A stretch of 64,000 nt of DNA from Massilia sp. IC2-278 (GCF_020708045.1 NZ_JAJFES010000004.1:310001-374000), one strand, 5' to 3'; shown: positions 1-9,588, numbered from the stretch's first letter. Notes: a model not told the origin generated them from the letters alone. Translations and numbers: made by a program.

Positions 1-2
1 TC

Positions 3-575
3 TTGTTACGCCAACGTGTACAGCAAAGGCTGAAATTGTTCTCTCTTTTTCCAAGAAAATCACGATCACAACTGGGTCGGCTTTATCGTCCAGAAATTGT
101 CGAACGTATTCATCGAATAGACTGGTTCGCACGATGCGGCCAGCCATTTGAAGCGGATTTCCCGTTCGAGCAGCGCTTTATGACCTGGACTGAAGCCGAA
201 GCAAGCAGCACTTCGCAAGTCTGGGAAGATGCAACCCTGGAATTCAGCAACAGCCTCACCGGGCACCTTCACGCCAATGCGTATGCCGACTATCAGCAAT
301 GGAACAGCATTGTGGACAAGGCAAAACACGAGGTCATTCTTCCGCTGGAGCACGACGTGTGGAGACCGATGGTGCGCAGGCGCGGATGGGACGAGAAGAT
401 CGTCGCCACGCTTCAATGGGACATACTCGGTGCGCTAATGGAAAACGCCTTTTGTGACATCCAGGGCTGCCCAGACTTCTTCCAACGGCTCCTGACAACA
501 TATGAAGCCGGGCATTTCCCATGCGGGTGGGAAGGTACGATCGAACCTTTGGCGGGACGAATCATCGTTTATTAA
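3..575 (+). CDS. Hypothetical protein, probably 5'-truncated by the window edge
   Basis: The frame is open from the first bases of the window and ends in TAA, giving about 190 residues. The first usable start is a TTG at base 3, so the true start may lie outside the window. The protein is mixed alpha/beta in composition, rich in Trp (about ten) and acidic residues, with no signal peptide and no membrane segment. I recognise no family motif. The DNA here is visibly less GC-rich than the rest of the window, and the codon use is less biased, suggesting an accessory gene. Function is unknown. A chance open frame cannot be excluded because only one end is visible. Confidence 0.45.
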   Translation: MLRQRVQQRLKLFSLFPRKSRSQLGRLYRPEIVERIHRIDWFARCGQPFEADFPFEQRFMTWTEAEASSTSQVWEDATLEFSNSLTGHLHANAYADYQQWNSIVDKAKHEVILPLEHDVWRPMVRRRGWDEKIVATLQWDILGALMENAFCDIQGCPDFFQRLLTTYEAGHFPCGWEGTIEPLAGRIIVY

Positions 576-784
576 GCCGGCGGACAGACTCATGCTACAT
601 TCAGTTCAAGGACCGGCTACTCAACGACCGTTCTGCTCGATGCTGGGCATCGGCATCGTAAATAGCTGTCGCCAGCGCCATTACGGACCAATTCACGAGC
701 ATTCTGTTTTCCGCAAAAACAAAACCATATACGCCTGGCGGCACCGACTCGATTACTTACCGCTCTAAACACTCAGCCGAAAAC

Positions 785-1141
785 ATGTATACATGGATGG
801 GAAAAGCGATTCTGATCACAGCAATGCTTGGGTTGCTGATCGCGGACCTCATCGCGTTTTCTCACCTCTGTCACGCGACACCGCCTCCAAACCGCCCCGG
901 CATCATCATAGGGTCGCTATTCCAGCTTTGCGCCCTTGGTGCAATCGCAGTCGCGCTGCAGTATTTCAGGTTCGCTTATGAACCGTTCAGACCGGCTGCG
1001 GTTTCGATACGGATAAGAGTGGTTGTAGCAGCTATCGTTTTTTGCGCGGTTTCAACCGGCTTGTTCCGATCATCGTTGTTGTTCTCAGATACCTTGTGGC
1101 AACGTGGTGCAGTTTCCGATGGATATGCATGCTTTAGCTAA
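785..1141 (+). CDS. Small hypothetical inner-membrane protein
   Basis: This 118-residue protein has three clear hydrophobic stretches at about residues 6-26, 39-60 and 77-98, separated by short polar loops with Arg-rich cytoplasmic-type segments, so an integral inner-membrane location is likely. It contains no recognisable catalytic motif. No strong ribosome binding site is visible before the ATG. It sits alone between the first gene and the GGDEF/EAL gene, in a stretch of moderate GC. The 282 bases between its stop and the next start contain no convincing gene. Function unknown. Confidence 0.5.
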   Translation: MYTWMGKAILITAMLGLLIADLIAFSHLCHATPPPNRPGIIIGSLFQLCALGAIAVALQYFRFAYEPFRPAAVSIRIRVVVAAIVFCAVSTGLFRSSLLFSDTLWQRGAVSDGYACFS

Positions 1142-1423
1142 TGCCCCTCATCTTCCGATTGAATGCGGGTCTGCGGCGCCTGTAGAGGAAGCAGAATGTC
1201 AGATCTCACGACCGCTCCAAGTTTGTAAATATGTAAAGGCACTAACTGGCCCAACACGCAGCAAAAGTTGTCTTGATTGCACAAGTGCCGTTAACACAAA
1301 AACGCTCATCAATATGCAACATCCACCGCCTATTTGACGAAATTGCGTGACAGTTGCCTTAGCGCAATTTATGATCGTAGGCCTTCACCACACTTCGGCC
1401 GCACGCGTGTGTGCGCCTCTCCA

Positions 1424-3658
1424 ATGAACAACATCACCAATATCGCCGGCTGGCGAGAGCGCATCTTTGCCTCCTTGCTGACAGTTGTACTGGTTGTAGG
1501 CGCCATTTCCACCGCTGTCGTCATTCCCTTCCTGATCCAGAACGGCATGTCGCTGGTCGCGCTTGCCGATGGCTTGGCACTGGCCTGGATGTTCGCGATC
1601 TGGCGTTTCAAGCGGCTCTCGTATGCCACCCGGGTCCTGAACTTCCTGGCGGTGGTGTACGTGCTGGCCATCGTCCTGATGCTGTCCGTCGGCTCCGCGA
1701 GCCTGAGCTACCTGCTCGGCCCGCCCCTGATCGCCGCCATCCTGCTCAACCTCCGCTCCGCCATGATCGCCACCGCCCTTGGCGTCGCCGCCCTGGTCGT
1801 GGCCGGCGCGACCAGCCATATCGAATTGAGCGTGCCGGGCATGAGCGATGCGCCGTTGAAGTCGTCGATCGTCGCTGCCATCAATTTCAGCACGGTGGGC
1901 GTCATGCTGTCGCTGACCTGCAGTACCCTCCTGCAGGGTCTGTCGCGCTCGCTCAAGGAACTCGAACTCACGTCGGCAGCCGTTTCGCACCTGAACGACA
2001 TGGTCCTGATCCTGGAGGCTGCCCACCATCCCGGGCCGGACCAGCCCATCATCTTCGTCAACGATGCGTTCCTGCACAGGATGGGCTATGCACGCGGCCA
2101 GGTCCTCGGGAAAGGCTTGCCGCTCCTGCGCGGCCAGGACACCGATGCAAGCGTCTTCGCAGGCATTTTCGAGGCGATGAAGGCGAACCGGTCGGCCAAG
2201 GCCGAGATCATGGCCTGCACATCGGCCGGCGCGTCGTTTTGGCTGGAAATCGAAGTGATGCCGTTCACCCGCGACGAGGACTGCGCGAGCAACTGGGTCG
2301 TCGTCAGCCGCGACATCACCGAACGCCGCACGGCGGCGGACGCCATCCACCGCCTGGCCTTCTACGATGTGCTGACCGGGCTGCCGAACCGGCGCCTGTT
2401 GATGGACCGCCTGAGCGCCACAGTAGAACGCAGCCAGGCCGAGGGGAGCGTCAGCGCGGTGCTCTACCTGGACATCGACAAGTTCAAGAACGTCAATGAC
2501 GAACGCGGCCATGCGACGGGCGACGTCCTGCTCGAACATGCCGCCGCGCGCTTGAAACAGGCCGTACGCGACACCGACATGGTGGCCCGCATCGGCGGCG
2601 ACGAATTCGTCGTCCTGCTCGACAGCCACGATCCGCATCCGGATACCGCCGCACGTCTTGCCCTGGAGGCCGCTGCCCAGGTGCGCGACACCCTGGCGGC
2701 GCCGCTCGACCTCAAGGGCAAGCCCTACCGCATCGCGGCCAGCATCGGCATCGCGCTGGCCAGGCCAGGCGGGCCGGGTGCGCACGACCTGCTGCGCGAA
2801 GCCGACACCGCCATGTACCACGCCAAGGCCGCCGGCCGCGACGGCGTGAGGGTGTTCGAGGACGCCATGCTGGCAGACGCGCAGCATGCACTCATGCTGG
2901 AACGCGACCTGGCTGCGGCACTCGAGAACGGCGAACTGGCCATGCACCTGCAGTTGCAGGTCGACCAGCGCGGCCTGCCGGTCGGCGCCGAACTCCTGAT
3001 GCGCTGGCGCCGTGCCGACGGCAGCATGGAGCGGCCGGACATCTTCATTCCCGTGGCCGAATCGAGCGGCCTGATCGTGCCGCTCGGCCACTGGGCCTTG
3101 CGCCAGGCATGCACTGCCTGGCTGGCGCTCGACAGGGCCGGCTGCCCCCTGCCGCTGTCGCTCAACGTCAGCCCCATCCAGTTCCGCCAGCCCGACTTCG
3201 TCGAGCAGGTGCACCGGATCTTCACCGAGATGGGCGTGCCGGCGCAGGAATTCATCTTCGAAGTCACGGAAGGCCTGCTGATCGAGGACATCGACCAGAC
3301 GATCACGCGCATGCACCAGCTGGCCAGCCTGGGCATCCGCTTCTCGGTCGACGATTTCGGGACCGGCTATTCGAACCTGGCCTACCTGAAGAAGATGCCG
3401 CTGTACGAGCTGAAGATCGACAAGAGCTTCATGCGCGATACGCCGCAGGACCACAACAGCACGGCAATCGTCCAGTCGATCCTGGCGATGTCCGCCCACC
3501 TGGGCCTGCGCGTGGTGGCGGAAGGCGTGGAGACCGCGGCACAGGCGTGCTACCTCGCGCAGCACGGGTCAGCCTATATGCAGGGCTTTCACTATCATCG
3601 GCCGATGCCGCTCGGCGACGTGATCGCGCGCCTGCAAACTACCGCCGAAGCCGCATGA
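1424..3658 (+). CDS. Membrane PAS-GGDEF-EAL protein (cyclic di-GMP turnover)
   Basis: This is a predicted inner-membrane enzyme for making and/or degrading cyclic di-GMP. From the ATG at 1424 it has 744 residues. About six hydrophobic segments in the first 185 residues form a membrane sensor, followed by a PAS domain (about 200-300), a GGDEF domain with intact GGDEF at residues 391-395, and an EAL domain. The EAL signature is written AELLMRW, keeping the metal-binding Glu (residue 523). NVSPIQF, EVTEG, DDFGTGYS, LKIDKSF and EGVET are all present, so phosphodiesterase activity is plausible. The frame stays open back to a TTG at 1334, but the extra 30 residues are Arg/Pro-rich and unlike a membrane N-terminus, so the ATG was preferred. 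The gene converges on the cupin gene with only 35 bases between. Confidence 0.9.
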   Translation: MNNITNIAGWRERIFASLLTVVLVVGAISTAVVIPFLIQNGMSLVALADGLALAWMFAIWRFKRLSYATRVLNFLAVVYVLAIVLMLSVGSASLSYLLGPPLIAAILLNLRSAMIATALGVAALVVAGATSHIELSVPGMSDAPLKSSIVAAINFSTVGVMLSLTCSTLLQGLSRSLKELELTSAAVSHLNDMVLILEAAHHPGPDQPIIFVNDAFLHRMGYARGQVLGKGLPLLRGQDTDASVFAGIFEAMKANRSAKAEIMACTSAGASFWLEIEVMPFTRDEDCASNWVVVSRDITERRTAADAIHRLAFYDVLTGLPNRRLLMDRLSATVERSQAEGSVSAVLYLDIDKFKNVNDERGHATGDVLLEHAAARLKQAVRDTDMVARIGGDEFVVLLDSHDPHPDTAARLALEAAAQVRDTLAAPLDLKGKPYRIAASIGIALARPGGPGAHDLLREADTAMYHAKAAGRDGVRVFEDAMLADAQHALMLERDLAAALENGELAMHLQLQVDQRGLPVGAELLMRWRRADGSMERPDIFIPVAESSGLIVPLGHWALRQACTAWLALDRAGCPLPLSLNVSPIQFRQPDFVEQVHRIFTEMGVPAQEFIFEVTEGLLIEDIDQTITRMHQLASLGIRFSVDDFGTGYSNLAYLKKMPLYELKIDKSFMRDTPQDHNSTAIVQSILAMSAHLGLRVVAEGVETAAQACYLAQHGSAYMQGFHYHRPMPLGDVIARLQTTAEAA

Positions 3659-3693
3659 CGGGCGCGCATTGAGAGGCGCGCATTGAGAGCTGC

Positions 3694-4242
3694 TCACTCG
3701 TGCCGGTACACGCGCTGATCGAGGGTCTGCTCTTCCAGCGCCGGCGCATCCGCCGCCACCGCAGCGGCCGGCGCCGCAGCGTCGCGCTTTGGATACGGCG
3801 TGCCATCCCGGTGCGTATAGCTGTCGGTGGTGCCGTCGTACACCAGGTCGATGTCCGGATAATTCGCCCGGTCCGCCGGAATGGTCGGGCCCACCGCCAC
3901 GAACAGGGCATTGCCCCAGCTGCGGTTCACGAGATGATGGCCGTTCGGCTTCCCCGCCGGGAAGGCGGCGCAATCGCCCGCGCGCATCAGGGTCTCGCCT
4001 TCGTCGGTGATCAGGGTGAGTTCGCCCGACACCACCATCACGAATTCGTCTTCATGCGTATGCCAGTGGCGCTGCGACGAAGCCGCGCCCGGCTTGAGTT
4101 CGACCAGGTTGACGCCGAACTGGGTCAGGCCGCCGGCCTCGCCCAGCGCCTGGCGGCTGCGGCCGTTGACGATCTCGGCAAAGGGTTCGGGATAACCGGT
4201 GCCGGTCAACACGGGGATACTGCTCAGGTCTAGCCGCGACAT
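3694..4242 (-). CDS. Cupin-domain protein
   Basis: This 182-residue protein has a single conserved beta-barrel cupin domain at about residues 40-125. Motif 1 is RHWHTHEDEFVMVVSGE, with the two His and Glu metal ligands, and motif 2 is around PAGKPNGHHLVN. The C-terminal 30 residues are Ala-rich and probably disordered. Such small cupins are metal-binding and include isomerases, dioxygenases and sugar-binding regulators, so the reaction cannot be named. It lies 49 bases downstream of paaZ on the same strand and could be the last gene of the phenylacetate operon, but it is not a recognised part of that pathway. Confidence 0.8.
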   Translation of the reverse strand: MSRLDLSSIPVLTGTGYPEPFAEIVNGRSRQALGEAGGLTQFGVNLVELKPGAASSQRHWHTHEDEFVMVVSGELTLITDEGETLMRAGDCAAFPAGKPNGHHLVNRSWGNALFVAVGPTIPADRANYPDIDLVYDGTTDSYTHRDGTPYPKRDAAAPAAAVAADAPALEEQTLDQRVYRHE

Positions 4243-4291
4243 GCTTGCTCCTCAAGGATAAGTTGGGCGGCCGACCTGTCACAAGCCCGTG

Positions 4292-6343
4292 TCAGCCGCG
4301 CTTTTGTACTAGCGTCAGGATATCGTAACTTGCCACCAGTTCGTCGTTCTGGTTGGTCACCTGCACGTCCCAGGCCACCACGCCCTGGCCGCGCCCTTGC
4401 TCGTCGGTACGATTCCGGTCGACCTTGCGCTTGCAGGTCAGGCGTGCGCGGATGGTATCGCCGATCGCCACCGGCGCCACGAAGCGCAGGTTGTCGAGGC
4501 CGTAGTTGGCCAGCACCGGTCCCGGCGCCGGCGACACGAACAGCCCGGCCGCCGCCGACAGCACGAAGTAGCCGTGCGCGATGCGCTTGCCGAATTGCGT
4601 GTCCTTGGCCGCGATCTCGTCGAAGTGCATGTAGAAGTAGTCGCCCGAGATGCCGCCGAAATTGACGATGTCCGCTTCGCTCACGGTGCGGCGATGGGTC
4701 AGCAGCGAGTGGCCGATTTCCAGGTCTTCGAACCAGCGGCGGAACGGATGGATCTCCGATTCCTTCACGGCGCCGCCGCGCACATATTCGCCGGTCACGG
4801 CAGTCAGCATGGTCGGCGAACCCTGTACCGCCGCGCGCTGCAGGAAGTGTTTTACCGCGCGGATGCCGCCCAGCTCTTCGCCGCCGCCGGCGCGGCCCGG
4901 GCCGCCGTGCTTCAGCTGCGGCAGCGGCGAGCCGTGGCCGGTGGAATCCACCGCCGACTCGCGGTCGAGAATGTGCACGCGGCCGTGCGAAGCGGCGGCA
5001 ATCGGCACCGCATGCGCGGCGATCATCGGGTCTTTCGTTGCCAGCGTGGTCACCAGGCTGCCGCGGCCCAGCGCGGCCAGGTGCAGGGCCTCGTCGATGT
5101 CGCGGTAGGTCATCATGGTGGACACCGGGCCGAAGGCTTCGATGTCGTGCACGGCCGTGTTGATGGACGCGTTGCGGCACAGGAGCAGGGTCGGCGCGAA
5201 GAAAGCGCCGCTGGCCGCGTTCTCGCCGACCGGGTTGAAGCCGTGGTGGGCGCCGAAGATGACTTCGTTGCCGCGCGCGAGCATTTCCACGCGTTCGCTG
5301 ACGTCGCGGTGCTGGTCCATCGAGGCTAGAGCCCCCATGCGCACGCCTTCCATCTTCGGGTTGCCGACCACGGTCTTTTCCAGGCGCGCACGCAGGCGCT
5401 CGCCCAGCGCATCCACATGCTGCTCGGGCGCGATGATGCGGCGGATCGCCGTGCATTTCTGGCCGGCCTTGCCGGTCATCTCGCGTGCGACTTCTTTCAC
5501 GAAGAGGTCGAACTCGGGGTCGTCCGGCGTCACGTCCGGCGCCAGGATGGCGGCGTTCAGCGAGTCGGCTTCGGCCGTGAACGGGACCGATTCGCGGATC
5601 AGGTTATGGTTCGCCTTCAGCTTGGCGGCGGTGTCGGCCGAGCCGGTGAAGGTGACGGCATCAAAACCCGTCAGGCGGTCCAGCAGATCGCCGGTGGAGC
5701 CGATCACCAGCTGCAGCGCGCCTTCCGGTAGCAGGCCGGATTCGTGGATCATTTTCACGACCGCGTGGGTCAGGTAGCTGGTGGCGGTGGCGGGCTTGCC
5801 GATGCAGGGCATGGCGGCCAGGAAGCTGGGCGCGAATTTCTCGAGCAGGCCCCAGATCGGGAAGTTGAAGGCGTTGATGTGCACGGCCAGGCCGCCCTTC
5901 GGGACCAGGATGTGGGTGCCGGCGAAGCCGCCGCGCTTGCCCAGGTTCAGGGCCGGGCCTTCGTGCAGCACGTTCGAGGACGGCAGTTCGCGCGAGCCCA
6001 TGCTGGCGTAGGCGAACAGGGTGCCAATGCCGCCTTCGACGTCGACCCAGCTGTCGGGGCGGGTGGCGCCGGTCAGGTGGGAGATCTCGTACAGCTCTTC
6101 CTTGCGCTCCATCAGGTAGAGCGCGAGGGCTTTCAGGCGCTGGGCGCGGGTCTGGAAGTCGAGCTTCATCAGGGCGGGGACGCCTTGCTTGCGCGCGTAG
6201 GTCACGGCCTCGTCGAAGTCGAGCTTCTCGGCATGGGTGTGGTAGACCAGTTGGCCGTCGAGGGCGCTGTGCAGGGGGGTGGCGGCTTCCTGGCCGATCC
6301 AGCGGCCGGCGATCCAGCTTTGCAGGGTGGTTGGGGTGTGCAT
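4292..6343 (-). CDS. paaZ: Bifunctional oxepin-CoA hydrolase / 3-oxo-5,6-dehydrosuberyl-CoA semialdehyde dehydrogenase
   Basis: PaaZ opens the seven-membered oxepin ring of the phenylacetate pathway and oxidises the resulting aldehyde with NADP+. The protein has 683 residues, close to the E. coli enzyme. The N-terminal 520 residues are an aldehyde dehydrogenase domain with the general-base region TAEADSLN and the catalytic Cys in GQKCTAIRRI. The C-terminal about 150 residues are a MaoC-type hydratase whose Asp-x4-His pair is visible in GDYFYMH, followed by RIAHGYFVLS. It is the last recognisable paa gene of the minus-strand operon, separated from paaY by 98 bases that hold a palindromic repeat. 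A break here could reflect separate regulation of the final steps. Confidence 0.95.
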   Translation of the reverse strand: MHTPTTLQSWIAGRWIGQEAATPLHSALDGQLVYHTHAEKLDFDEAVTYARKQGVPALMKLDFQTRAQRLKALALYLMERKEELYEISHLTGATRPDSWVDVEGGIGTLFAYASMGSRELPSSNVLHEGPALNLGKRGGFAGTHILVPKGGLAVHINAFNFPIWGLLEKFAPSFLAAMPCIGKPATATSYLTHAVVKMIHESGLLPEGALQLVIGSTGDLLDRLTGFDAVTFTGSADTAAKLKANHNLIRESVPFTAEADSLNAAILAPDVTPDDPEFDLFVKEVAREMTGKAGQKCTAIRRIIAPEQHVDALGERLRARLEKTVVGNPKMEGVRMGALASMDQHRDVSERVEMLARGNEVIFGAHHGFNPVGENAASGAFFAPTLLLCRNASINTAVHDIEAFGPVSTMMTYRDIDEALHLAALGRGSLVTTLATKDPMIAAHAVPIAAASHGRVHILDRESAVDSTGHGSPLPQLKHGGPGRAGGGEELGGIRAVKHFLQRAAVQGSPTMLTAVTGEYVRGGAVKESEIHPFRRWFEDLEIGHSLLTHRRTVSEADIVNFGGISGDYFYMHFDEIAAKDTQFGKRIAHGYFVLSAAAGLFVSPAPGPVLANYGLDNLRFVAPVAIGDTIRARLTCKRKVDRNRTDEQGRGQGVVAWDVQVTNQNDELVASYDILTLVQKRG

Positions 6344-6400
6344 GTTAGTGTCTCCTCGGATTTCTTTCAGGCGTTCGGGCTGGTCATCGGCCGGAATCCG

Positions 6401-6426
6401 CGTGGGCTCGAGAGCCCACCCTACGG
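6401..6426. repeat. REP-like hairpin between paaY and paaZ
   Basis: The perfect inverted repeat GTGGGCTC-GA-GAGCCCAC (6402-6419) is flanked by CC on the left and CCTACGG on the right, the same outer sequence as the other copies in this window. The stem differs from the commonest one by a compensated change (CTC/GAG instead of CAC/GTG). It lies inside the paa operon, where a transcript hairpin could modulate the paaY-paaZ junction. There is no T-run, so it is not a classic terminator. Confidence 0.85.
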
Positions 6427-6441
6427 ACAGCCGGCAGCCGT

Positions 6442-7041
6442 TTATTCTTTGGGGGCGTGGCCGCCGTTATTACTGAAATCGAAGACGGGGCGGTTGGGTT
6501 CGATTTCGGTGTAGGCCTCGACTTCGCGCATGGTGTTGCGCGAGCGGTCGGTCAGCTGGTGGTACTGGCGGGTGCCGAAGCTTTTCCAGGCGATTTCTTC
6601 GGGCTTCAGCTCGCGCATCACGCGTGCGGGCGTGCCCATCACCATGCTGCGCGGCGGGATCACCATTTTCGCTTTCACGAAACTCATGGCGGCGACGATG
6701 GATTCTTCGCCGACCACCGCGCCGTCCATGACGACGGCGTTCATGCCGACCATGGCGTTGCGGCCCACGCGGCAGCCGTGCAGCACGGCGCCGTGGCCGA
6801 TGTGGCCGTCGACCTCGATGACGGTTTCGCCGTCCTCGAAACCGTGCATCACGCAGCTATCCTGCACGTTGGCGCCCTCTTCCAGGATCAGGCGGCCGAA
6901 GTCGCCGCGCAGCGAGGCCAGCGGGCCGATGTAGCAGCGCGGGCCGACGATCACGTCGCCGATCAGCACTGCCGTCGGGTGCACGTAGGCCGTGGGGTGG
7001 ACCACAGGGCGGACGCCGTCGATTTCGTAGACCTTGACCAT
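6442..7041 (-). CDS. paaY: PaaY thioesterase, left-handed beta-helix hexapeptide protein
   Basis: PaaY is a hexapeptide-repeat thioesterase that removes dead-end CoA esters of the phenylacetate pathway, such as 2-hydroxycyclohepta-1,4,6-triene-1-formyl-CoA. The ATG at 7041 gives 199 residues, the usual family length. Repeated I-G-x-x-x-x hexapeptides fill residues about 15-140 (for example VLIGDVIVG, GHGAVLHG, AMVGMNAVV, AVVGEESIV), and gamma-class carbonic-anhydrase-like His ligands are present. The C-terminus is a helical tail. The start lies 5 bases after the paaJ stop, so translation is probably coupled to paaJ. In this genome paaY sits inside the catabolic operon rather than beside paaX. 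Confidence 0.93.
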   Translation of the reverse strand: MVKVYEIDGVRPVVHPTAYVHPTAVLIGDVIVGPRCYIGPLASLRGDFGRLILEEGANVQDSCVMHGFEDGETVIEVDGHIGHGAVLHGCRVGRNAMVGMNAVVMDGAVVGEESIVAAMSFVKAKMVIPPRSMVMGTPARVMRELKPEEIAWKSFGTRQYHQLTDRSRNTMREVEAYTEIEPNRPVFDFSNNGGHAPKE

Positions 7042-7046
7042 GTTCT

Positions 7047-8252
7047 TCACACCCGTTCGATGATGAGGGCGATGCCCTGGCCGACGCCGATGCACATCGT
7101 GCACAGGGCGTAGCGGCCGCCGGTACGCTGCAATTGGTAGACAGCGGCGGTGACCAGACGTGCGCCGGACGCGCCCAGCGGATGACCCAGCGCAATCGCG
7201 CCGCCGTTCGGGTTCACATGCTCGGCGTCGTCGGCCACGCCCAGGTCGCGTAGCACGGCCAGGCCCTGGGAAGCGAATGCTTCGTTCAGCTCGATCACGT
7301 CCATTTGCTCGATGGTGAGGCCGGTCTGGGCCAGCACCTTCTTGGTGGCGGGAGATGGGCCGAAGCCCATGATGCGCGGCGCCAGGCCGGCGGTGGCCAT
7401 GCCGATGATGCGTGCGCGCGGGGTCAGGCCGAAGCGTTCGGCGGCGCTGCTTGATGCGATCAGCACGGCGCAAGCGCCGTCGTTCACGCCCGAAGCGTTA
7501 CCGGCGGTGACGGTGCCGTCCGGCGTCACGACGCCCTTCAGCTTGGCCAGCGCTTCGATAGTCGTGTCCGGACGCGGATGCTCGTCGGTGTCGAACACGC
7601 GCGACTCGCCTTTCTTCGAATGCAGGGTCACGTGGACGATTTCGTCCTTGAACACGCCGGCCGCGTTCGCGCGCGCCCAGCGCTGCTGGCTGCGGATGGC
7701 GAATGCGTCCTGGTCTGCGCGGTTGATGTTGAATTCCTTGGCCACGTTCTCGGCGGTTTCCGGCATCGAGTCGATGCCGTACTTCGCTTTCATCAGCGGG
7801 TTCACGAAGCGCCAGCCGATGGTGGTGTCTTCGATCTTGGCCGCGCGCGAGAAAGCGCTATCGGCCTTGCCCATCACGAAAGGCGCACGCGTCATGCTCT
7901 CCGAGCCGCCGGCGATGATCAGGTTCGCTTGGCCCGAGATGATGGCGCGGGCGCCGATGCCGATGGCGTCCAGGCTCGATCCGCACAGGCGGTTGATGGT
8001 GTTGCCCGGCACCTCGACCGGCAGGCCGGCCAGCAGGCCCGCCATATGGCCGACGTTGCGGTTGTCTTCGCCGGCCTGGTTGGCGCAGCCCCAGTACAAA
8101 TCGTCGACCATGGCCCAGTCGACGTTCTTGTTGCGTTCGATGAGGGCGGCAATCGGCAGCGCGGCCAGGTCGTCGGCGCGCACCGAGGCGAGCGAGCCGC
8201 CGTAGCGGCCGAAGGGGGTGCGCACTGCGTCGCAGATGTAAGCGTCGATCAT
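7047..8252 (-). CDS. paaJ: 3-oxoadipyl-CoA / 3-oxo-5,6-dehydrosuberyl-CoA thiolase
   Basis: This thiolase carries out the two CoA-dependent cleavages of the pathway, finally yielding acetyl-CoA and succinyl-CoA. The protein has 401 residues, the same length as E. coli PaaJ. The nucleophilic Cys is residue 90 in NRLCGSSLDAIG, the catalytic His lies in ALGHPLGASGAR, and the second Cys is in CTMCIGVGQG near the C-terminus. The early sequence RTPFGRYGGSL is diagnostic of the PcaF/PaaJ group. A role in beta-ketoadipate degradation (PcaF) is chemically equivalent, but the position between paaK and paaY fixes the assignment. The start is 19 bases after the paaK stop. Confidence 0.94.
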   Translation of the reverse strand: MIDAYICDAVRTPFGRYGGSLASVRADDLAALPIAALIERNKNVDWAMVDDLYWGCANQAGEDNRNVGHMAGLLAGLPVEVPGNTINRLCGSSLDAIGIGARAIISGQANLIIAGGSESMTRAPFVMGKADSAFSRAAKIEDTTIGWRFVNPLMKAKYGIDSMPETAENVAKEFNINRADQDAFAIRSQQRWARANAAGVFKDEIVHVTLHSKKGESRVFDTDEHPRPDTTIEALAKLKGVVTPDGTVTAGNASGVNDGACAVLIASSSAAERFGLTPRARIIGMATAGLAPRIMGFGPSPATKKVLAQTGLTIEQMDVIELNEAFASQGLAVLRDLGVADDAEHVNPNGGAIALGHPLGASGARLVTAAVYQLQRTGGRYALCTMCIGVGQGIALIIERV

Positions 8253-8271
8253 GTCAGGTCTCCTGTATTTT

Positions 8272-9588
8272 TTAAGTATTCTTCGGGCGCTTGTCGACCA
8301 CGCGGCGGGCCTTGCCGGTCAGCGTGCGTTCGATGCCCATCGGCGGCGTCAGGGTCACCTTGGTGCTGACGCCCACATAGGTCTTGATGCAGTGCTGCAG
8401 TTCCTTGCACAGTGCTTCGACGCTGTCGGCCGAGTGATGGCCTTCGCGCAGCTCGCCGAAGACTTCCAGCGTATCCAGGTGGCCGTCGCGCGCCACCACC
8501 AGCTGGTATTGCGGCGCCAGCGCCGGCATTTTGAGCACGAGTTCCTCGATCTGGCTCGGGAACACGTTCACGCCGCGGATGATCAGCATGTCGTCCGAGC
8601 GGCCGGTGATGCGGCCCATGCGGCGCATCGAACGCGAGGTCGGTGGCAGCAAACGCGTGAGGTCGCGCGTGCGGTAGCGGATGATCGGCAGCGCTTCCTT
8701 GGAGAGCGAGGTGAACACCAGTTCGCCCTCTTCGCCGTCGGGCAGCACTTCGCCGGTATCGGGGTCGATGATCTCGGGGTAGAAATGGTCTTCCCAGATC
8801 ACCGGGCCGTCCTTGCTCTCGATGCATTCGCTGGCCACGCCCGGACCCATCACTTCCGACAGGCCGTAGATGTCGACCGCGTCGATGCCGGCGGCTTCTT
8901 CGATCGTAGCGCGCATCGCATTGGTCCAGGGTTCGGCGCCGAAAATGCCGACCTTCAGAGAGGACTTGGCCGGGTCCAGGCCCTGGCGCTTGAATTCCTC
9001 GACGATGTTCAGCATGTAGCTCGGCGTGACCATGATGATCGAGGGCTGGAAGTCGCAGATCAGCTGCACCTGCTTCTCGGTCTGCCCGCCCGACATCGGC
9101 ACCACGGTGCAGCCCAGGCGCTCGGCGCCATAGTGAGCGCCCAGGCCGCCGGTGAACAGGCCGTAGCCATAGGCCACATGGACCATGTCGCCACGGCGCC
9201 CGCCGGCGGCGCGGATCGAGCGTGCGACCACGTCGGCCCAGGTGTCGATGTCCTTCTGTGTGTAGCCGACCACGGTCGGGCGGCCGGTGGTGCCCGACGA
9301 GGCGTGCACGCGCACCACCTGGTCGCGCGGCACGGCGAACATGCCGAAGGGGTAGTTGTCGCGCAGGGTCTTCTTGTCGGTGAAGGGGAACTTGGCCAGG
9401 TCGGCGAGCGACTTCAAATCGCTCGGGTGCACGCCGGCTTCGTCGAAAGCCTTGCGGTAGTGCGGCACGTTCTCGTAGGCGTGCTGCAGCGACCATTTCA
9501 GGCGTTCGAGTTGCAGGGCCTGCAGTTCGTCGCGGCTGGCGCGTTCGATCGGCTCCAGGTCGCCGGGTTCAGGGATGCGTTGGACCAT
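8272..9588 (-). CDS. paaK: Phenylacetate-CoA ligase
   Basis: PaaK activates phenylacetate with ATP and CoA, the entry step of the pathway. The 438-residue protein belongs to the compact AMP-forming ligases. The phosphate-binding loop SSGTTGRPT is at about residues 97-105, the adenine/acyl region around YGLSEVMGPG follows, RYRTRDLTR is the hinge, and the catalytic Lys motif TGKARRVVDKRP is near the C-terminus. Length and motifs match the PaaK family and not the larger acyl-CoA synthetases. It lies 33 bases after paaI in the operon. Confidence 0.95.
   Translation of the reverse strand: MVQRIPEPGDLEPIERASRDELQALQLERLKWSLQHAYENVPHYRKAFDEAGVHPSDLKSLADLAKFPFTDKKTLRDNYPFGMFAVPRDQVVRVHASSGTTGRPTVVGYTQKDIDTWADVVARSIRAAGGRRGDMVHVAYGYGLFTGGLGAHYGAERLGCTVVPMSGGQTEKQVQLICDFQPSIIMVTPSYMLNIVEEFKRQGLDPAKSSLKVGIFGAEPWTNAMRATIEEAAGIDAVDIYGLSEVMGPGVASECIESKDGPVIWEDHFYPEIIDPDTGEVLPDGEEGELVFTSLSKEALPIIRYRTRDLTRLLPPTSRSMRRMGRITGRSDDMLIIRGVNVFPSQIEELVLKMPALAPQYQLVVARDGHLDTLEVFGELREGHHSADSVEALCKELQHCIKTYVGVSTKVTLTPPMGIERTLTGKARRVVDKRPKNT

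Noticed and set aside
502..768. 88-codon frame downstream of the first gene
   Set aside because: Overlaps the preceding gene, has no ribosome binding site and no protein-like pattern.
2975..3005. Degenerate EAL motif as sign of an inactive phosphodiesterase
   Set aside because: The metal-binding Glu and all other catalytic motifs are kept; only the middle residue of EAL differs, so inactivity cannot be claimed.
1385..3565. 726-codon minus-strand frame over the GGDEF/EAL gene
   Set aside because: Shadow of a gene with intact GGDEF and EAL motifs.
3661..3690. Tandem GGCGCGCATTGAGAG duplication between convergent genes
   Set aside because: Only two copies of a short sequence in a 35-base gap; most simply a slippage event with no further structure.
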